Below are positions 1 to 8,130 of a stretch of DNA of 26,527 nucleotides, one piece after another (position 1 is the stretch's first letter; each line of letters opens with the position of its first letter). A program made the translations under genes and the position numbers. This stretch comes from Kangiella sp. (GTDB taxonomy: Bacteria > Pseudomonadota > Gammaproteobacteria > Enterobacterales > Kangiellaceae): positions 17,929-44,455 of the forward strand of contig NVVT01000005.1 of NCBI GenBank assembly GCA_002733465.1. Direction: 5' to 3'. The notes under the pieces were generated by a model that did not search any database, was not told the DNA's origin, and saw only the letters and a list, made by a program, of their open reading frames with translations.

Positions 1-468
1 AAAACCGCGCTCTGGGTCAAATTTTTCTACGGCTCTAATCAGTCCAAGGTTTCCTTCTTCGATTAAATCTAGAAGAGCCATACCTCTATTTGAATAACGT
101 CTTGCAATTTTAACCACTAACCTAAGATTGCTTTCAATCATTCTTGCTCTGGATTTTTCACAACCTTTGCGTGCTTTTCTTGTAAAGAAGACTTCTTCTT
201 CTGCAGTCAGCAAGGGAGATGCGCCAATTTCACCAAGATACATTTGAGTGGCGTCAAAATTCTTTTCGCGAACTCGCTTTACAGGAGTACTTGCCTCTTT
301 TTTAGGAGCCTTCTTCAATTTAGCAACTTTCTTTATTTTAGTTACTTTCTTCAGCTTAGATTGAGGAGGTTTATCGATGGTCTCAACGGATGTTAATACA
401 TCATCATCTATTGAGGTCATTGCGGAAAGGTCTAATTCTTCTTTTCTTACTGCATTTGCTTTTGTCAT
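1..468 (-). CDS. rpoS: RNA polymerase sigma factor RpoS (sigma-38), N-terminal part; cut by the window edge
   Basis: Directs RNA polymerase to general-stress and stationary-phase promoters. Only the first 156 codons are inside the window, and the frame stays open to base 1. Residues 72–156 carry the typical sigma-70 family region 1.2 to 2.1 sequence, including YLGEIG, SPLLTAEEE, RMIESNLRLVVKIARRY, LLDLIEEGNLGLIRAVEKF and DPERGF, which match RpoS more closely than RpoD. The ATG at 468 is preceded by a purine-rich AGAGAGAAA. Residues 1–70 diverge from the acidic N-terminus of the E. coli protein: residues 38–57 contain three lysine-rich hexads (KLKKVT, KIKKVA, KLKKAP). It lies downstream of nlpD, the usual arrangement. 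Identity is near certain; the C-terminal half (regions 2.4 to 4) cannot be checked here. Confidence 0.97.
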   Translation of the reverse strand, partial: MTKANAVRKEELDLSAMTSIDDDVLTSVETIDKPPQSKLKKVTKIKKVAKLKKAPKKEASTPVKRVREKNFDATQMYLGEIGASPLLTAEEEVFFTRKARKGCEKSRARMIESNLRLVVKIARRYSNRGMALLDLIEEGNLGLIRAVEKFDPERGF

Positions 469-761
469 TTCGTTTCTCTCTGCCGTGAGGTGTTAATTTT
501 CAGTAAATTGATAACTGTAAATCAAAACCAAGATAACGAAACCGCTGATGTACAACGCTCAGCAATCCCTATTTAAATTATTTGTTAATTATTTATTTTT
601 AGTCTTTGTAGTTCTTTAAAACTGTCTAACTTTTCTTCTCTTACTAAGCTTATCGTCCAATTTAGATATAACTTTAGGTTTTTAAAAAATTAATTTATAA
701 CTATTTTTAGTCATCAACGTTATTTTCAAAAAAATCATCTTTAGCCCTTTAAATCAAAGGC
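469..761 (-). promoter_or_regulatory. nlpD–rpoS intergenic region, probable long rpoS leader
   Basis: This is 293 bp of very AT-rich DNA without a credible ORF. Read on the minus strand it would form the rpoS 5' leader. It contains A-rich runs such as AACAAATAATTTAAATA near 571–590 and a small stem-loop at 544–563 (GCTGA paired with TCAGC). In enterobacteria, rpoS is controlled by a structured leader with Hfq and small RNAs and by a promoter inside nlpD. That this gap plays the same role is inference, and I could not place a convincing promoter. Confidence 0.35.
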
Positions 762-763
762 CT
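743..763 (-). terminator. Weak hairpin at the nlpD stop codon
   Basis: On the minus strand AGGCCTTT, loop GATTT, AAAGGGCT can pair with one mismatch, overlapping the nlpD TAG stop. A run of seven Ts follows about ten bases later. It could be a partial terminator or attenuator between nlpD and rpoS, but the stem is short and the T-run is not adjacent. Confidence 0.25.
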
Positions 764-1673
764 AACCAGCTTTAGGTAAATAATTCAAAGGGTTAACCGG
801 TTTACCTTTATAACGAATTTCAAAATGTAATTTAAAAGTATCTGATCCGCTCTTGCCTAAATCAGCAATTCTTTGACCCGCTTTAACGACTTCATTTTCA
901 GAAACATGGATTTTATTATTGTGAGCGTAAGCACTTAAGTAACTATCATTATGTTTAATGATCACCAATTGACCATAACCCTTCAATCCATTGCCACTGT
1001 ATACAACTTTTCCCGGAGCCGTTGCTCTGACAGCGGAGCCTTTTTTCGCTTTAATATCTAATCCTTTATTTTGATTTTGCTTAGCTGAAAAACCCTGAAC
1101 GATTTTTCCATTTACCGGCCAAATCCAGTTTTCTATTTTATTGTTTGAGCTTCTAGCTCTATATTGTTTACGATGCTCTTTTACTTGTTTTGAATGGTTA
1201 GAAAGCTTTTGTTCATTTTTAACTAGATTTCGTTTATTGGTAGCTTGCCGGTTACTTTTATATACATTATCACTAAGTCGACTTGGTTTTTTATTAAGAA
1301 AATCAGTATTAATTGCCGCTATAAGTGACGGAGCACTGTAGATTGAATCGTATATTGAAGGTATATCCATTCTACGTAATAGCAATTCTTGCCCTGGATA
1401 TATGCGAAACGCCTCTAGCTTGTTCAGTTTTGCAAGAGAGTGGTAATCCAAAGAATAACGCCATGCAATAGAAAATAACGTTTCTCCGCGCAATACCTTA
1501 TGATTAACAATTTTAGTCAGCTTTATAGGATTGTATGTTTTAACTTGTGGTAGCGAGTGATTTTGACTTTGATGAGCATAGCGGAGATCATCTACTGGTG
1601 CAGGCGAGTGATTAGCACATGCGGCTAAACAGCTGAGCAATAGTAAGATAATTATTTTAGCCAAACGATTCAT
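762..1673 (-). CDS. nlpD: Murein hydrolase activator NlpD (LysM plus degenerate M23 lipoprotein)
   Basis: Outer-membrane lipoprotein that activates the septal amidase AmiC during daughter-cell separation. The 303-residue protein has a lipoprotein signal with lipobox LAAC (Cys19), a LysM peptidoglycan-binding domain at about 57–100 (HKVLRGETLFSIAWRY…YPGQELLL), a low-complexity Lys/Asn/Ser linker at about 120–180, and an M23 domain at about 184–299. The first zinc-ligand position of active M23 enzymes is replaced (NKGLDI at 202–207). YLSAYAHN and LHFEIRYKGKPVNPL are kept. This matches NlpD proteins, which activate amidases rather than hydrolyse peptidoglycan. It sits directly upstream of rpoS, as in most gammaproteobacteria. 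Confidence 0.95.
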   Translation of the reverse strand: MNRLAKIIILLLLSCLAACANHSPAPVDDLRYAHQSQNHSLPQVKTYNPIKLTKIVNHKVLRGETLFSIAWRYSLDYHSLAKLNKLEAFRIYPGQELLLRRMDIPSIYDSIYSAPSLIAAINTDFLNKKPSRLSDNVYKSNRQATNKRNLVKNEQKLSNHSKQVKEHRKQYRARSSNNKIENWIWPVNGKIVQGFSAKQNQNKGLDIKAKKGSAVRATAPGKVVYSGNGLKGYGQLVIIKHNDSYLSAYAHNNKIHVSENEVVKAGQRIADLGKSGSDTFKLHFEIRYKGKPVNPLNYLPKAG

Positions 1674-1824
1674 TTTTAGAGCTATAAACCTTAATTTATT
1701 AATAAAAAGAAGTACTTCAACTAGTCACTAAATGACAAAAACTTCACTTAGCGCCGACTGTTAATGGACTTTATTAACTATTAAATCTAACTCTATGTTT
1801 TAAATCAGTTTAATAATTTCTCCT

Positions 1825-2409
1825 CTAAAGGTATTTGTACAATAAGTAACCTGAAATAGCAACAATTACTACACCCCAACCGATATAATCGATGATTTTG
1901 TGGAGTTTTTGTTCCATTTTCTCTCCGCCAAGGCGAATTAGGTAAGCAACAAGATAAAATCGACCAGCCCTTCCAATCAAAGAAGCGATCATAAATGGTA
2001 TTAATGGCATGACTAAAGCACCGGCACTTATAGTCAATAATTTATAGGGAATGGGAGCAAAGCCAGCAACAAAAACAATCCACACGCCATAATCGATAAA
2101 CCAATTGGCAGCCATCTCGTAGCGCTGTGTTAGCCCCCAATCAGCTAACAAAGGTTCAATATATCCTTCAAATGCATAATATCCTAGCAGATAACCAAAC
2201 AGTCCACCTAAAACGCTCGTTATGGTCGCTATCAAAGCGTAACGCCATGCACGATCTAAGCGAGCTAAACACATCGGCGCTAACATAACATCGACAGGGA
2301 TTGGAAATATCACTGACTCAAAAAAACTGATTATCCCAAGATAATATTCAGCATGTTTATGTTTTGCCCACTTTAAGCAAATTTCATATATTTTGGTAAA
2401 TATTTTCAT
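1825..2409 (-). CDS. DedA/YqaA-type membrane protein (VTT domain)
   Basis: A 194-residue integral membrane protein of the DedA/SNARE-associated superfamily. Family members are linked to lipid or undecaprenyl-phosphate movement across the inner membrane and to membrane homeostasis; the exact substrate of this branch is not known to me. An N-terminal re-entrant hydrophobic region with FFESVIFPIPVDVMLAP (residues about 29–45), the pattern GGLFGYLLGYYAFEG, and a second region GFAPIPYKLLTISAGAL (about 115–131) are the paired family signatures. C-terminal helices end at about residue 192. Genes of this type often lie between pcm and nlpD. It starts 46 bp after pcm, probably in the same transcript. 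Confidence 0.85.
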   Translation of the reverse strand: MKIFTKIYEICLKWAKHKHAEYYLGIISFFESVIFPIPVDVMLAPMCLARLDRAWRYALIATITSVLGGLFGYLLGYYAFEGYIEPLLADWGLTQRYEMAANWFIDYGVWIVFVAGFAPIPYKLLTISAGALVMPLIPFMIASLIGRAGRFYLVAYLIRLGGEKMEQKLHKIIDYIGWGVVIVAISGYLLYKYL

Positions 2410-2455
2410 CTCAAAATTCCTTTTATGTACGAATGCAAAAATGCATTGTCAATAT

Positions 2456-3124
2456 TCATGTCACAGTTCCCTGTAATAAAGGTACAAAGTTAACTTTCTC
2501 AATCATCATTTGCTCCATACCATCTTCAGTTTTTTGCAATAAGATTAATTCCTGATGACCACCCTCTACTGTTAAAGGGATCAACATTCTGCCGCCGACG
2601 GCTAATTGTTCAACCAGTTTTTCAGGAATATTACTTGGTGACGCCGTAACAATAATGGCATCAAAAGGCGCATGTTCTTGCCAGCCTAAAAAACCATCCG
2701 CGTGTTTATAAGTAATGTTATCTAATTCTAACGATTTAAACCTTTCTATTGCTTTGTCTTGTAGTTGTTTTAATCGTTCAATTGTATAAACCTGAAACGA
2801 GACTTTAGATAAAATACTCGTTTGATAACCGCAACCTGTTCCAATTTCTAAAATATTTCCCATTATTCCACTATCAACTAATAGCTCGGTCATACGTGCG
2901 ACTATATAAGGTTGAGAAATTGTTTGACCTAGGCCAATAGGCAAAGCAGTATCTTCGTACGCTCTGTGAGCCATTGCTTCATCAAGGAATAAATGTCGGG
3001 GAGTTGTTTCAATTGTATTCAATACCGACTCTTCTTTAATCCCTTTTTCTCGTAAACGTTCAACAAGCCTAGAACGAGTGCGCTGAGAAGTCATTCCGAT
3101 CCCTGCAAATTTATTATGATTCAT
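2456..3124 (-). CDS. pcm: Protein-L-isoaspartate O-methyltransferase
   Basis: Methylates abnormal L-isoaspartyl residues with S-adenosylmethionine, starting repair of aged proteins in the cytoplasm. The 222 residues have the normal family length. The N-terminal TPRHLFLDEAMAHRAYEDTALPIGLGQTISQPYIVARM segment (about 41–78) is diagnostic, followed by SAM motif I at 92–100 (ILEIGTGCGY) and PFDAIIVTASPSNIP. A second possible start is Met11. It follows surE by 40 bp, and this surE–pcm pair is conserved upstream of nlpD–rpoS and tied to stationary-phase survival. Confidence 0.97.
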   Translation of the reverse strand: MNHNKFAGIGMTSQRTRSRLVERLREKGIKEESVLNTIETTPRHLFLDEAMAHRAYEDTALPIGLGQTISQPYIVARMTELLVDSGIMGNILEIGTGCGYQTSILSKVSFQVYTIERLKQLQDKAIERFKSLELDNITYKHADGFLGWQEHAPFDAIIVTASPSNIPEKLVEQLAVGGRMLIPLTVEGGHQELILLQKTEDGMEQMMIEKVNFVPLLQGTVT

Positions 3125-3164
3125 TATTTTTTTCTTTTGTTATGGCTAATTTTAAATTCAAATT

Positions 3165-3911
3165 CTAATCGACTAATATCCATTCATTTAGTGAGTTTAG
3201 ACTTTCGAAATGAGTGAGATCAACCGTCAAAGGTGTAATTGATACATATCCTTCAGTTATCGCTTTAAAGTCTGTCATTTCACCTGTATCTTCTGGTTCG
3301 CTAGGTGGTCCAAACCAATAAATACTATTGCCCCTTGGATCTTCAGTGGCTATAACCGTATCTTTTCTGTGACGGCTTCCAAGTCTAGTAATGCGGATGC
3401 CTTTGATCTCATCAAAAGGCAAATCAGGAACATTAACATTGAGTATAATATTTTTTGCTAATGGGTGTTTAGCAATTTTATTTTTTAAATTTAGCATTAC
3501 TTTGGCTGCTGTTTTGTAGTTTGTACATTCATGGCTAGCCAATGAAATTGCAACCGATGTATAACCTAAGGAACGTCCTTCCATTGCTGCAGCAACTGTA
3601 CCTGAATATAAAACATCATCGCCGAGATTTGCCCCTCTATTAATTCCCGCTATGACCATTTCCGGAGATTTTTGCATAATTCTATGAGTGCCTAAATGAA
3701 CACAATCGCAAGGCGTGCCATTAACAGAATATTGATTAGAACTTCTTTCAGTAACTCGCAAAGGGATATCCAAGGTTAAAGCAGCACTTGTCGCGCTTCT
3801 ATTTCTATCCGGTGCAACCAAGGTAATGTCATTATCTTTTGTCAGTTCATCAAACAGCGCTTGTATACCCGGCGCCTCGATTCCATCATCATTACTTATT
3901 AATATTCTCAT
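3165..3911 (-). CDS. surE: 5'/3'-nucleotidase SurE
   Basis: Metal-dependent phosphatase acting on nucleoside 5'- and 3'-monophosphates, and in some species on short polyphosphate. The 248-residue protein starts with MRILISNDDG, whose Asp8 and Asp9 are metal ligands. It continues with APDRNRSATSAALTL (Ser and Asn near the active site), VNGTPCDCVHLG and VIAGINRGANLGDDVLYSGTVAAAMEG, all characteristic SurE segments. It lies between truD and pcm, the standard gammaproteobacterial order. The upstream gap to truD is 113 bp and contains a short relic of the repeat element found at 17164–17468. Confidence 0.97.
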   Translation of the reverse strand: MRILISNDDGIEAPGIQALFDELTKDNDITLVAPDRNRSATSAALTLDIPLRVTERSSNQYSVNGTPCDCVHLGTHRIMQKSPEMVIAGINRGANLGDDVLYSGTVAAAMEGRSLGYTSVAISLASHECTNYKTAAKVMLNLKNKIAKHPLAKNIILNVNVPDLPFDEIKGIRITRLGSRHRKDTVIATEDPRGNSIYWFGPPSEPEDTGEMTDFKAITEGYVSITPLTVDLTHFESLNSLNEWILVD

Positions 3912-3969
3912 AAATTATTATATTTAATTTTCTATCATCTTTAAGTTACAGTTATATGTTTCGTACAAA

Positions 3970-3981
3970 GGGATGGGTATA
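3970..3981. repeat. 12-bp match to the terminal inverted repeat of the 17164–17468 element
   Basis: GGGATGGGTATA here is identical to the outermost 12 bases of the right end at 17457–17468. No partner end or body of the element is visible nearby. It may be a solo end left by excision or decay, or chance similarity. Confidence 0.35.
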
Positions 3982-4014
3982 CATTTATTCTTTTGATACC
4001 TGTTCTAAAATCAA

Positions 4015-4041
4015 GGGTCTAAACTCAGGGGTCTAAACTCA
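4015..4041. repeat. Short tandem duplication (2 × 13 bp) across the truD stop codon
   Basis: GGGTCTAAACTCA occurs at 4015–4027 and again at 4029–4041, separated by a single G. The second copy encodes the last truD codons (SLDP), and the truD TGA stop falls at the junction. It looks like replication slippage, giving a slightly altered gene end. Confidence 0.7.
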
Positions 4042-5203
4042 AATCTTTAAAATCAACCAGCTCTCTTAAAAGAGATGTTGCATAACTACCTGAAGGCAAA
4101 CTAAAAGAAATAGTGATAACATTTTCTTTTTGTTCACATTCTAAATCAGAAGCTAACGTTCGATAAGCTCTCCGACTAGAATCCATTCCAAGTTCCGATA
4201 AACTATCAATCCAACGGCTCATATTATCGATGGATTTTCCTTCTAACTCTTTAGATTTTAATACAACCTCTGAATCTTGTTTACCGGGAAGCCAACCACA
4301 AATGTGTATATCACCGGAATCCAATCTATTTTGTATCGATTGACTCTCTTCATTTTCGCATTCTTGAGTACTAGTATTGCTAGACTCTTTAGTTGAAAAG
4401 TAAGAGCGACTATTATTTAACATAAAACAATCACCTTCTACCACACTGTTCCAGGTATTGTCGTTTACACGCATTGCTAGTTGTAAATTAAATAAAAATG
4501 AGCGAGCACTTGATAAAACTAAACTTCTTTTATTACGATTATTTATTTTTATGCCATCTAATAATAACTCATTGGCAAGGTTCAAATTATTATAATCTCG
4601 ACCAAAGCGCTGATAACCAAAATAATTAGGAAAACCTATTTTTCTTACTTTATCTATAGTTCTCACATCAATTGTTTCAGAGACTTCTCTTAACGTAATC
4701 TTAAATTCATTCTTTAAAATACTCCCAATGCGAAGTTTTTTATTATGCCTAATATGATTAACGACACGATAACCTTCACCGTCTAATTGTTCTATAAAGT
4801 CAGCAGTATCAATCAATTCCGATTTCCCTGGAAGATGTAAGCTAAACCATTGTCGAGAAATGCTATGGCGATCTTTCTTACCTGCGTAACCGATATCCTT
4901 ACGAGTGATTCCGGATTTTTTTATTAGTTGGCGAATCACCCAGTCAGTATTGCTACTTTGTTTTTCTATTTGTAAAAATAAATGCTCACCAAAACCACAC
5001 GGCTTAAACGATAAAATTTCTAAGACTTGGAAATCAGAGATTTTTTGGCGAAGATAACCTTTGCAGATAGGAGCTTGTTGAGTATGAGGAAGATCTTTTG
5101 CCAAGGATAAAATATCGTCTAAGTTCAAACCGCTGTCCAATTTTAAATCCGAATTTAAATCTGTACGAAAACTGGTTAATTCTTTATTTTCAGAAGTTAA
5201 CAT
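4025..5203 (-). CDS. truD: tRNA pseudouridine synthase D (TruD)
   Basis: Converts uridine 13 of tRNA-Glu to pseudouridine. The 392 residues carry the TruD signature GYAGKKDRHSISRQWFSL at 106–122, with catalytic Asp111, and IGFPNYFGYQRFGRD (about 189–203). The protein is longer than the roughly 350 residues usual for the family for two reasons. There is a Ser/Asp/Leu-rich extension of about 40 residues before the first conserved segment (ISDFQVLEIL), and a Ser/Glu/Asn-rich stretch at about 265–295. The ATG at 5203 overlaps the ispF stop (ATGTTAA), so the two genes are translationally coupled. An internal start would remove the extension, but the coupling favours the longer form. Confidence 0.94.
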   Translation of the reverse strand: MLTSENKELTSFRTDLNSDLKLDSGLNLDDILSLAKDLPHTQQAPICKGYLRQKISDFQVLEILSFKPCGFGEHLFLQIEKQSSNTDWVIRQLIKKSGITRKDIGYAGKKDRHSISRQWFSLHLPGKSELIDTADFIEQLDGEGYRVVNHIRHNKKLRIGSILKNEFKITLREVSETIDVRTIDKVRKIGFPNYFGYQRFGRDYNNLNLANELLLDGIKINNRNKRSLVLSSARSFLFNLQLAMRVNDNTWNSVVEGDCFMLNNSRSYFSTKESSNTSTQECENEESQSIQNRLDSGDIHICGWLPGKQDSEVVLKSKELEGKSIDNMSRWIDSLSELGMDSSRRAYRTLASDLECEQKENVITISFSLPSGSYATSLLRELVDFKDLSLDP

Positions 5204-5670
5204 TCAATTAAACACACGCAATGAACGGCAATTCCTTCTTCCCGTCCTATATATCCTAATTGCTCAGTAGTAGTTGCTTTAACATTACATTGATTATTTT
5301 TAATTGATAAAACTTTACAAATATTTTTGTTAATACTTGTAATATGTTTAGACATTTTTGGCGTTTGTGCAATAACCGTGATATCCAAGTTATTAATTTT
5401 ATAGTTTTTTGATTGCAATAAAAGAAATACGTGTTTTAACAACTCTAAACTATCAGCATTAGCATATCGTTCATCTGTATCGGGAAAGTGATATCCAATA
5501 TCGCGTAAAGAAGCCGCGCCAAGTAATGCATCACAAATAGCATGAAGCAATACATCTCCATCAGAGTGCGCGATTAGTCCTCTGTGTTCTTCAAACACAA
5601 CGCCACCTAAGATTAAATGCTTGTTTCCTCCAAACGCATGAACATCATAACCATGACCAATTCTAATCAA
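5197..5670 (-). CDS. ispF: 2-C-methyl-D-erythritol 2,4-cyclodiphosphate synthase
   Basis: Fifth step of the MEP isoprenoid pathway: cyclises CDP-methylerythritol 2-phosphate with release of CMP. The 157 residues have the standard length. The start MIRIGHGYDVHAF supplies metal ligands Asp9 and His11, and DGDVLLHAICDALLGA supplies His43. AHSDGD, GYHFPDTD and the C-terminal TTTEQLGYIGREEGIAVHC are also family segments. It follows ispD, the enzyme two steps earlier in the pathway, and overlaps truD by seven bases. Confidence 0.97.
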   Translation of the reverse strand: MIRIGHGYDVHAFGGNKHLILGGVVFEEHRGLIAHSDGDVLLHAICDALLGAASLRDIGYHFPDTDERYANADSLELLKHVFLLLQSKNYKINNLDITVIAQTPKMSKHITSINKNICKVLSIKNNQCNVKATTTEQLGYIGREEGIAVHCVCLIEC

Positions 5671-5709
5671 AGGAAAACCTCAAAATGTTTTTTCGAAATT
5701 AATTTTCAT

Positions 5710-6486
5710 TTAATTCATTCGAGATAATATTTCACTCGCCAATTCGAGATCTTCAATATAGGTGATTTTTATATTGGAACCATTAGATGCGATTGCGACT
5801 GCGCTAAAATCACAGTTAATCAATGCGCCAATTTCATCGTTGACCAACACATCATTTTTAATCACCGTTGATATCGCTTTATTAAGATCCGAAAACTTTG
5901 CAATCTGAGGTGTTAAGGCTCTAACTAAATCATCACGTTCAACATTTTCGGTAACTTTCCCAGAATCATCAATGCGTTTTATTGAGTCGGATATTTTTGC
6001 AGATAAAAAGCAGGGACTATCTAACTCAAAATATTTTTCGATCAACATATGTAAATCATTTTTGGATAAGCACGGACGAACAGCATCATGGACTAAGATA
6101 GGAGTGTTCGCATTGATCCCCTTGTCATGTATAAATTTCAATGCGTTATGCACAGAATTCACTCGTTCAGTTCCGCCATCAATAATAATTAATTTTGAGT
6201 GCCCTATATTTTCAAGAGTCGAATAATATCGATCATCACTTGAAACCACCAATACAACTTTGTCTATTTTTTCAGATTCAAGAAATAGGTTAAGAGTATA
6301 ATCAAGAACGCACTTTTCGTTTCTTCTATCTCCACTTTGTTCTTTCGAGTTACCTTCATCGTTAAAGGATGGGATAATAGAATACTGTTTAGGCTTATCC
6401 TTAGAGAATCTTTTCCCAATGCCTGCGGCAGGAATTATCGCAACACAACCGGATAAACTATCCATTTCACTATCGGGCATACTCAT
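5710..6486 (-). CDS. ispD: 2-C-methyl-D-erythritol 4-phosphate cytidylyltransferase
   Basis: Third step of the MEP pathway: couples CTP with methylerythritol 4-phosphate. The nucleotide-binding loop AIIPAAGIGKRF lies near residues 16–27. ILVHDAVRPC and LTPQIAKF (usually TPQ.F) are conserved, and NDEIGALI matches the family's .DE…. segment. At 258 residues it is slightly longer than the E. coli enzyme because of a polar insertion, NDEGNSKEQSGDRRNE, after KPKQYS. The start is uncertain by two codons: the GGAG ribosome site is only two bases from the ATG at 6486 but eight from the ATG at 6480, so the latter is more likely used. It sits between ftsB and ispF. Confidence 0.95.
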   Translation of the reverse strand: MSMPDSEMDSLSGCVAIIPAAGIGKRFSKDKPKQYSIIPSFNDEGNSKEQSGDRRNEKCVLDYTLNLFLESEKIDKVVLVVSSDDRYYSTLENIGHSKLIIIDGGTERVNSVHNALKFIHDKGINANTPILVHDAVRPCLSKNDLHMLIEKYFELDSPCFLSAKISDSIKRIDDSGKVTENVERDDLVRALTPQIAKFSDLNKAISTVIKNDVLVNDEIGALINCDFSAVAIASNGSNIKITYIEDLELASEILSRMN

Positions 6487-6519
6487 GTCTCCTTCACCTT
6501 AGAGGTGTTGTAAATAACT

Positions 6520-6834
6520 TTACTGCTCTTTTGGAATGATACGATAAAACACTTCATCTTTTTTAATCAATCCAATTTGTTCTCTTGCTTTTTCTTCTAA
6601 AATTTCCGGTTTATTTCTTAACATCCAAACTTCTTTTTTCAACTTTTTATTTTGAGAAGTTAATTGTTTGTTTTGGTTAATTTGATCAATTATTTCAACT
6701 TTTAACAGGGCAATACTTTTCTGTTCCAAATCATTCTGAATATTTTCGTTTCGCCCGTGCTCACCGTACCAAATTTGATATTGTAACCAAAGAATTAGCA
6801 AAACTAATATAGCTGTTAATATCTTATTTGCCAT
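6520..6834 (-). CDS. ftsB: Cell division protein FtsB
   Basis: Small bitopic inner-membrane protein of the FtsQ–FtsB–FtsL divisome subcomplex. The 104 residues show one N-terminal membrane helix (about 4–20), the typical WLQYQIWYG periplasmic junction (FtsB proteins have LQY.LW.G), a coiled-coil rich in Gln/Asn/Lys (about 30–75), and the conserved end EEKAREQIGLIKKDEVFYRII. It is 21 bp downstream of eno and upstream of ispD, the classic eno–ftsB–ispD–ispF order. Confidence 0.95.
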   Translation of the reverse strand: MANKILTAILVLLILWLQYQIWYGEHGRNENIQNDLEQKSIALLKVEIIDQINQNKQLTSQNKKLKKEVWMLRNKPEILEEKAREQIGLIKKDEVFYRIIPKEQ

Positions 6835-6855
6835 AATAGTTAGTTTTACTGTCTA

Positions 6856-8130
6856 TTAAAAACAGTTGAAAGCGTCTTTACCAGGGTAAATAGCTTTATC
6901 ACCTAATCGTTCTTCAATTCGTAATAATTCATTATATTTTGCAACACGATCACTTCGGCAAAGTGAACCTGTTTTGATTTGCCCGGCATTGGATGCAACC
7001 GCTAAATCTGCAATGGTTGTGTCTTCAGTTTCACCACTTCGATGCGAAACAACTACGGTATAACCAGCATCATGCGCCATTTTTATAGCCGCTATTGTTT
7101 CAGTTAAAGTTCCAATTTGATTGACCTTTATCAAAATAGAATTAGCGACTTTCTTTTCAATTCCTTCGGCTAGGATTTTAGTATTAGTCACAAATAAGTC
7201 GTCACCAACTAACTGAACCCGGTGCCCTAATTTTTCGGTTAATATTTTCCAACCGTCCCAATCGCCTTCGTCCATGCCATCTTCTATAGAAATGATTGGA
7301 TATCGATTAACCCAATCTTCTAAGAAGCAAGCAAACTCTTCAGAAGTAAGGGATTTACCTTCTCCTTCCAACTCATATTTACCATCTTTATAAAATTCTG
7401 AACTAGCGACATCAAGACCGATAAAAATATCTTCGCCTAACTTATAACCTGCTTTATCGACAGCTTCTACAATTGCTTGAATAGCTTCTTCATTGGAACC
7501 TAGATTAGGTGCAAATCCACCTTCATCGCCAACGGATGTGCTTAATCCTTTTGCCTGTAAAACAGATTTTAAAGCATGAAATATTTCTGTACCGTATCGT
7601 AGAGCTTCAGCAAAACTTGGTGCGCCTACCGGCAAAATCATAAATTCTTGAATATCAACATTGTTATCAGCATGAGCGCCACCATTGATAATATTCATCA
7701 TTGGAACTGGCAATTTAACCCCACTTCCTATTTGTTGATGCAAAGGGCGTTTGTTCTCTTTAGCAGCAGCTTTTACCGCGGCTAAAGAAACCGCTAAAAT
7801 TGAGTTAGCGCCAAGTACGGATTTATTGTCTGTACCATCTAAATCAATCATTATTTGATCGATTAAGGATTGATCATTAATTGAAATGCCAATCAATTTT
7901 GGCTTAATGATTTCATTGATATTTTTGACCGCTTTTAAAACACCCTTTCCCATGTAGCGAGAATCATCGTTATCTCTTAGTTCTATCGCTTCACGAGAAC
8001 CTGTTGAGGCGCCAGATGGCGAACAAGCTAAACCAATAATACCATTTTCTAAAATGACTTCCGCCTCCACAGTTGGGTTGCCTCTAGAGTCTAAAATTTC
8101 TCTACCAATAATATTTTTAATATTGCTCAT
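6856..8130 (-). CDS. eno: Enolase
   Basis: Glycolytic interconversion of 2-phosphoglycerate and phosphoenolpyruvate; in many gammaproteobacteria it is also a degradosome subunit. The 424 residues are slightly shorter than the E. coli 432. Seen: REILDSRGNPTVEAEV at the start, SGASTGSREAIELRD, GGAHADNNVDIQEFMI, GDEGGFAPNL, the metal-binding SIEDGMDEGDWDGW and GDDLFVTN, ILIKVNQIGTLTET, and VVSHRSGETEDTTIADLAV. All catalytic segments are present. It follows kdsA across a 111-bp gap that may hold its own promoter. Confidence 0.99.
   Translation of the reverse strand: MSNIKNIIGREILDSRGNPTVEAEVILENGIIGLACSPSGASTGSREAIELRDNDDSRYMGKGVLKAVKNINEIIKPKLIGISINDQSLIDQIMIDLDGTDNKSVLGANSILAVSLAAVKAAAKENKRPLHQQIGSGVKLPVPMMNIINGGAHADNNVDIQEFMILPVGAPSFAEALRYGTEIFHALKSVLQAKGLSTSVGDEGGFAPNLGSNEEAIQAIVEAVDKAGYKLGEDIFIGLDVASSEFYKDGKYELEGEGKSLTSEEFACFLEDWVNRYPIISIEDGMDEGDWDGWKILTEKLGHRVQLVGDDLFVTNTKILAEGIEKKVANSILIKVNQIGTLTETIAAIKMAHDAGYTVVVSHRSGETEDTTIADLAVASNAGQIKTGSLCRSDRVAKYNELLRIEERLGDKAIYPGKDAFNCF

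Noticed and set aside
1141..1341. Plus-strand open frame inside nlpD
   Set aside because: Antisense shadow of a firmly identified gene, Cys/Leu/Phe-rich without a ribosome site.
762..1673. NlpD as an active M23 endopeptidase
   Set aside because: The first zinc-ligand position is Asn-Lys-Gly-Leu-Asp rather than the His-containing motif, as in known non-catalytic NlpD activators.
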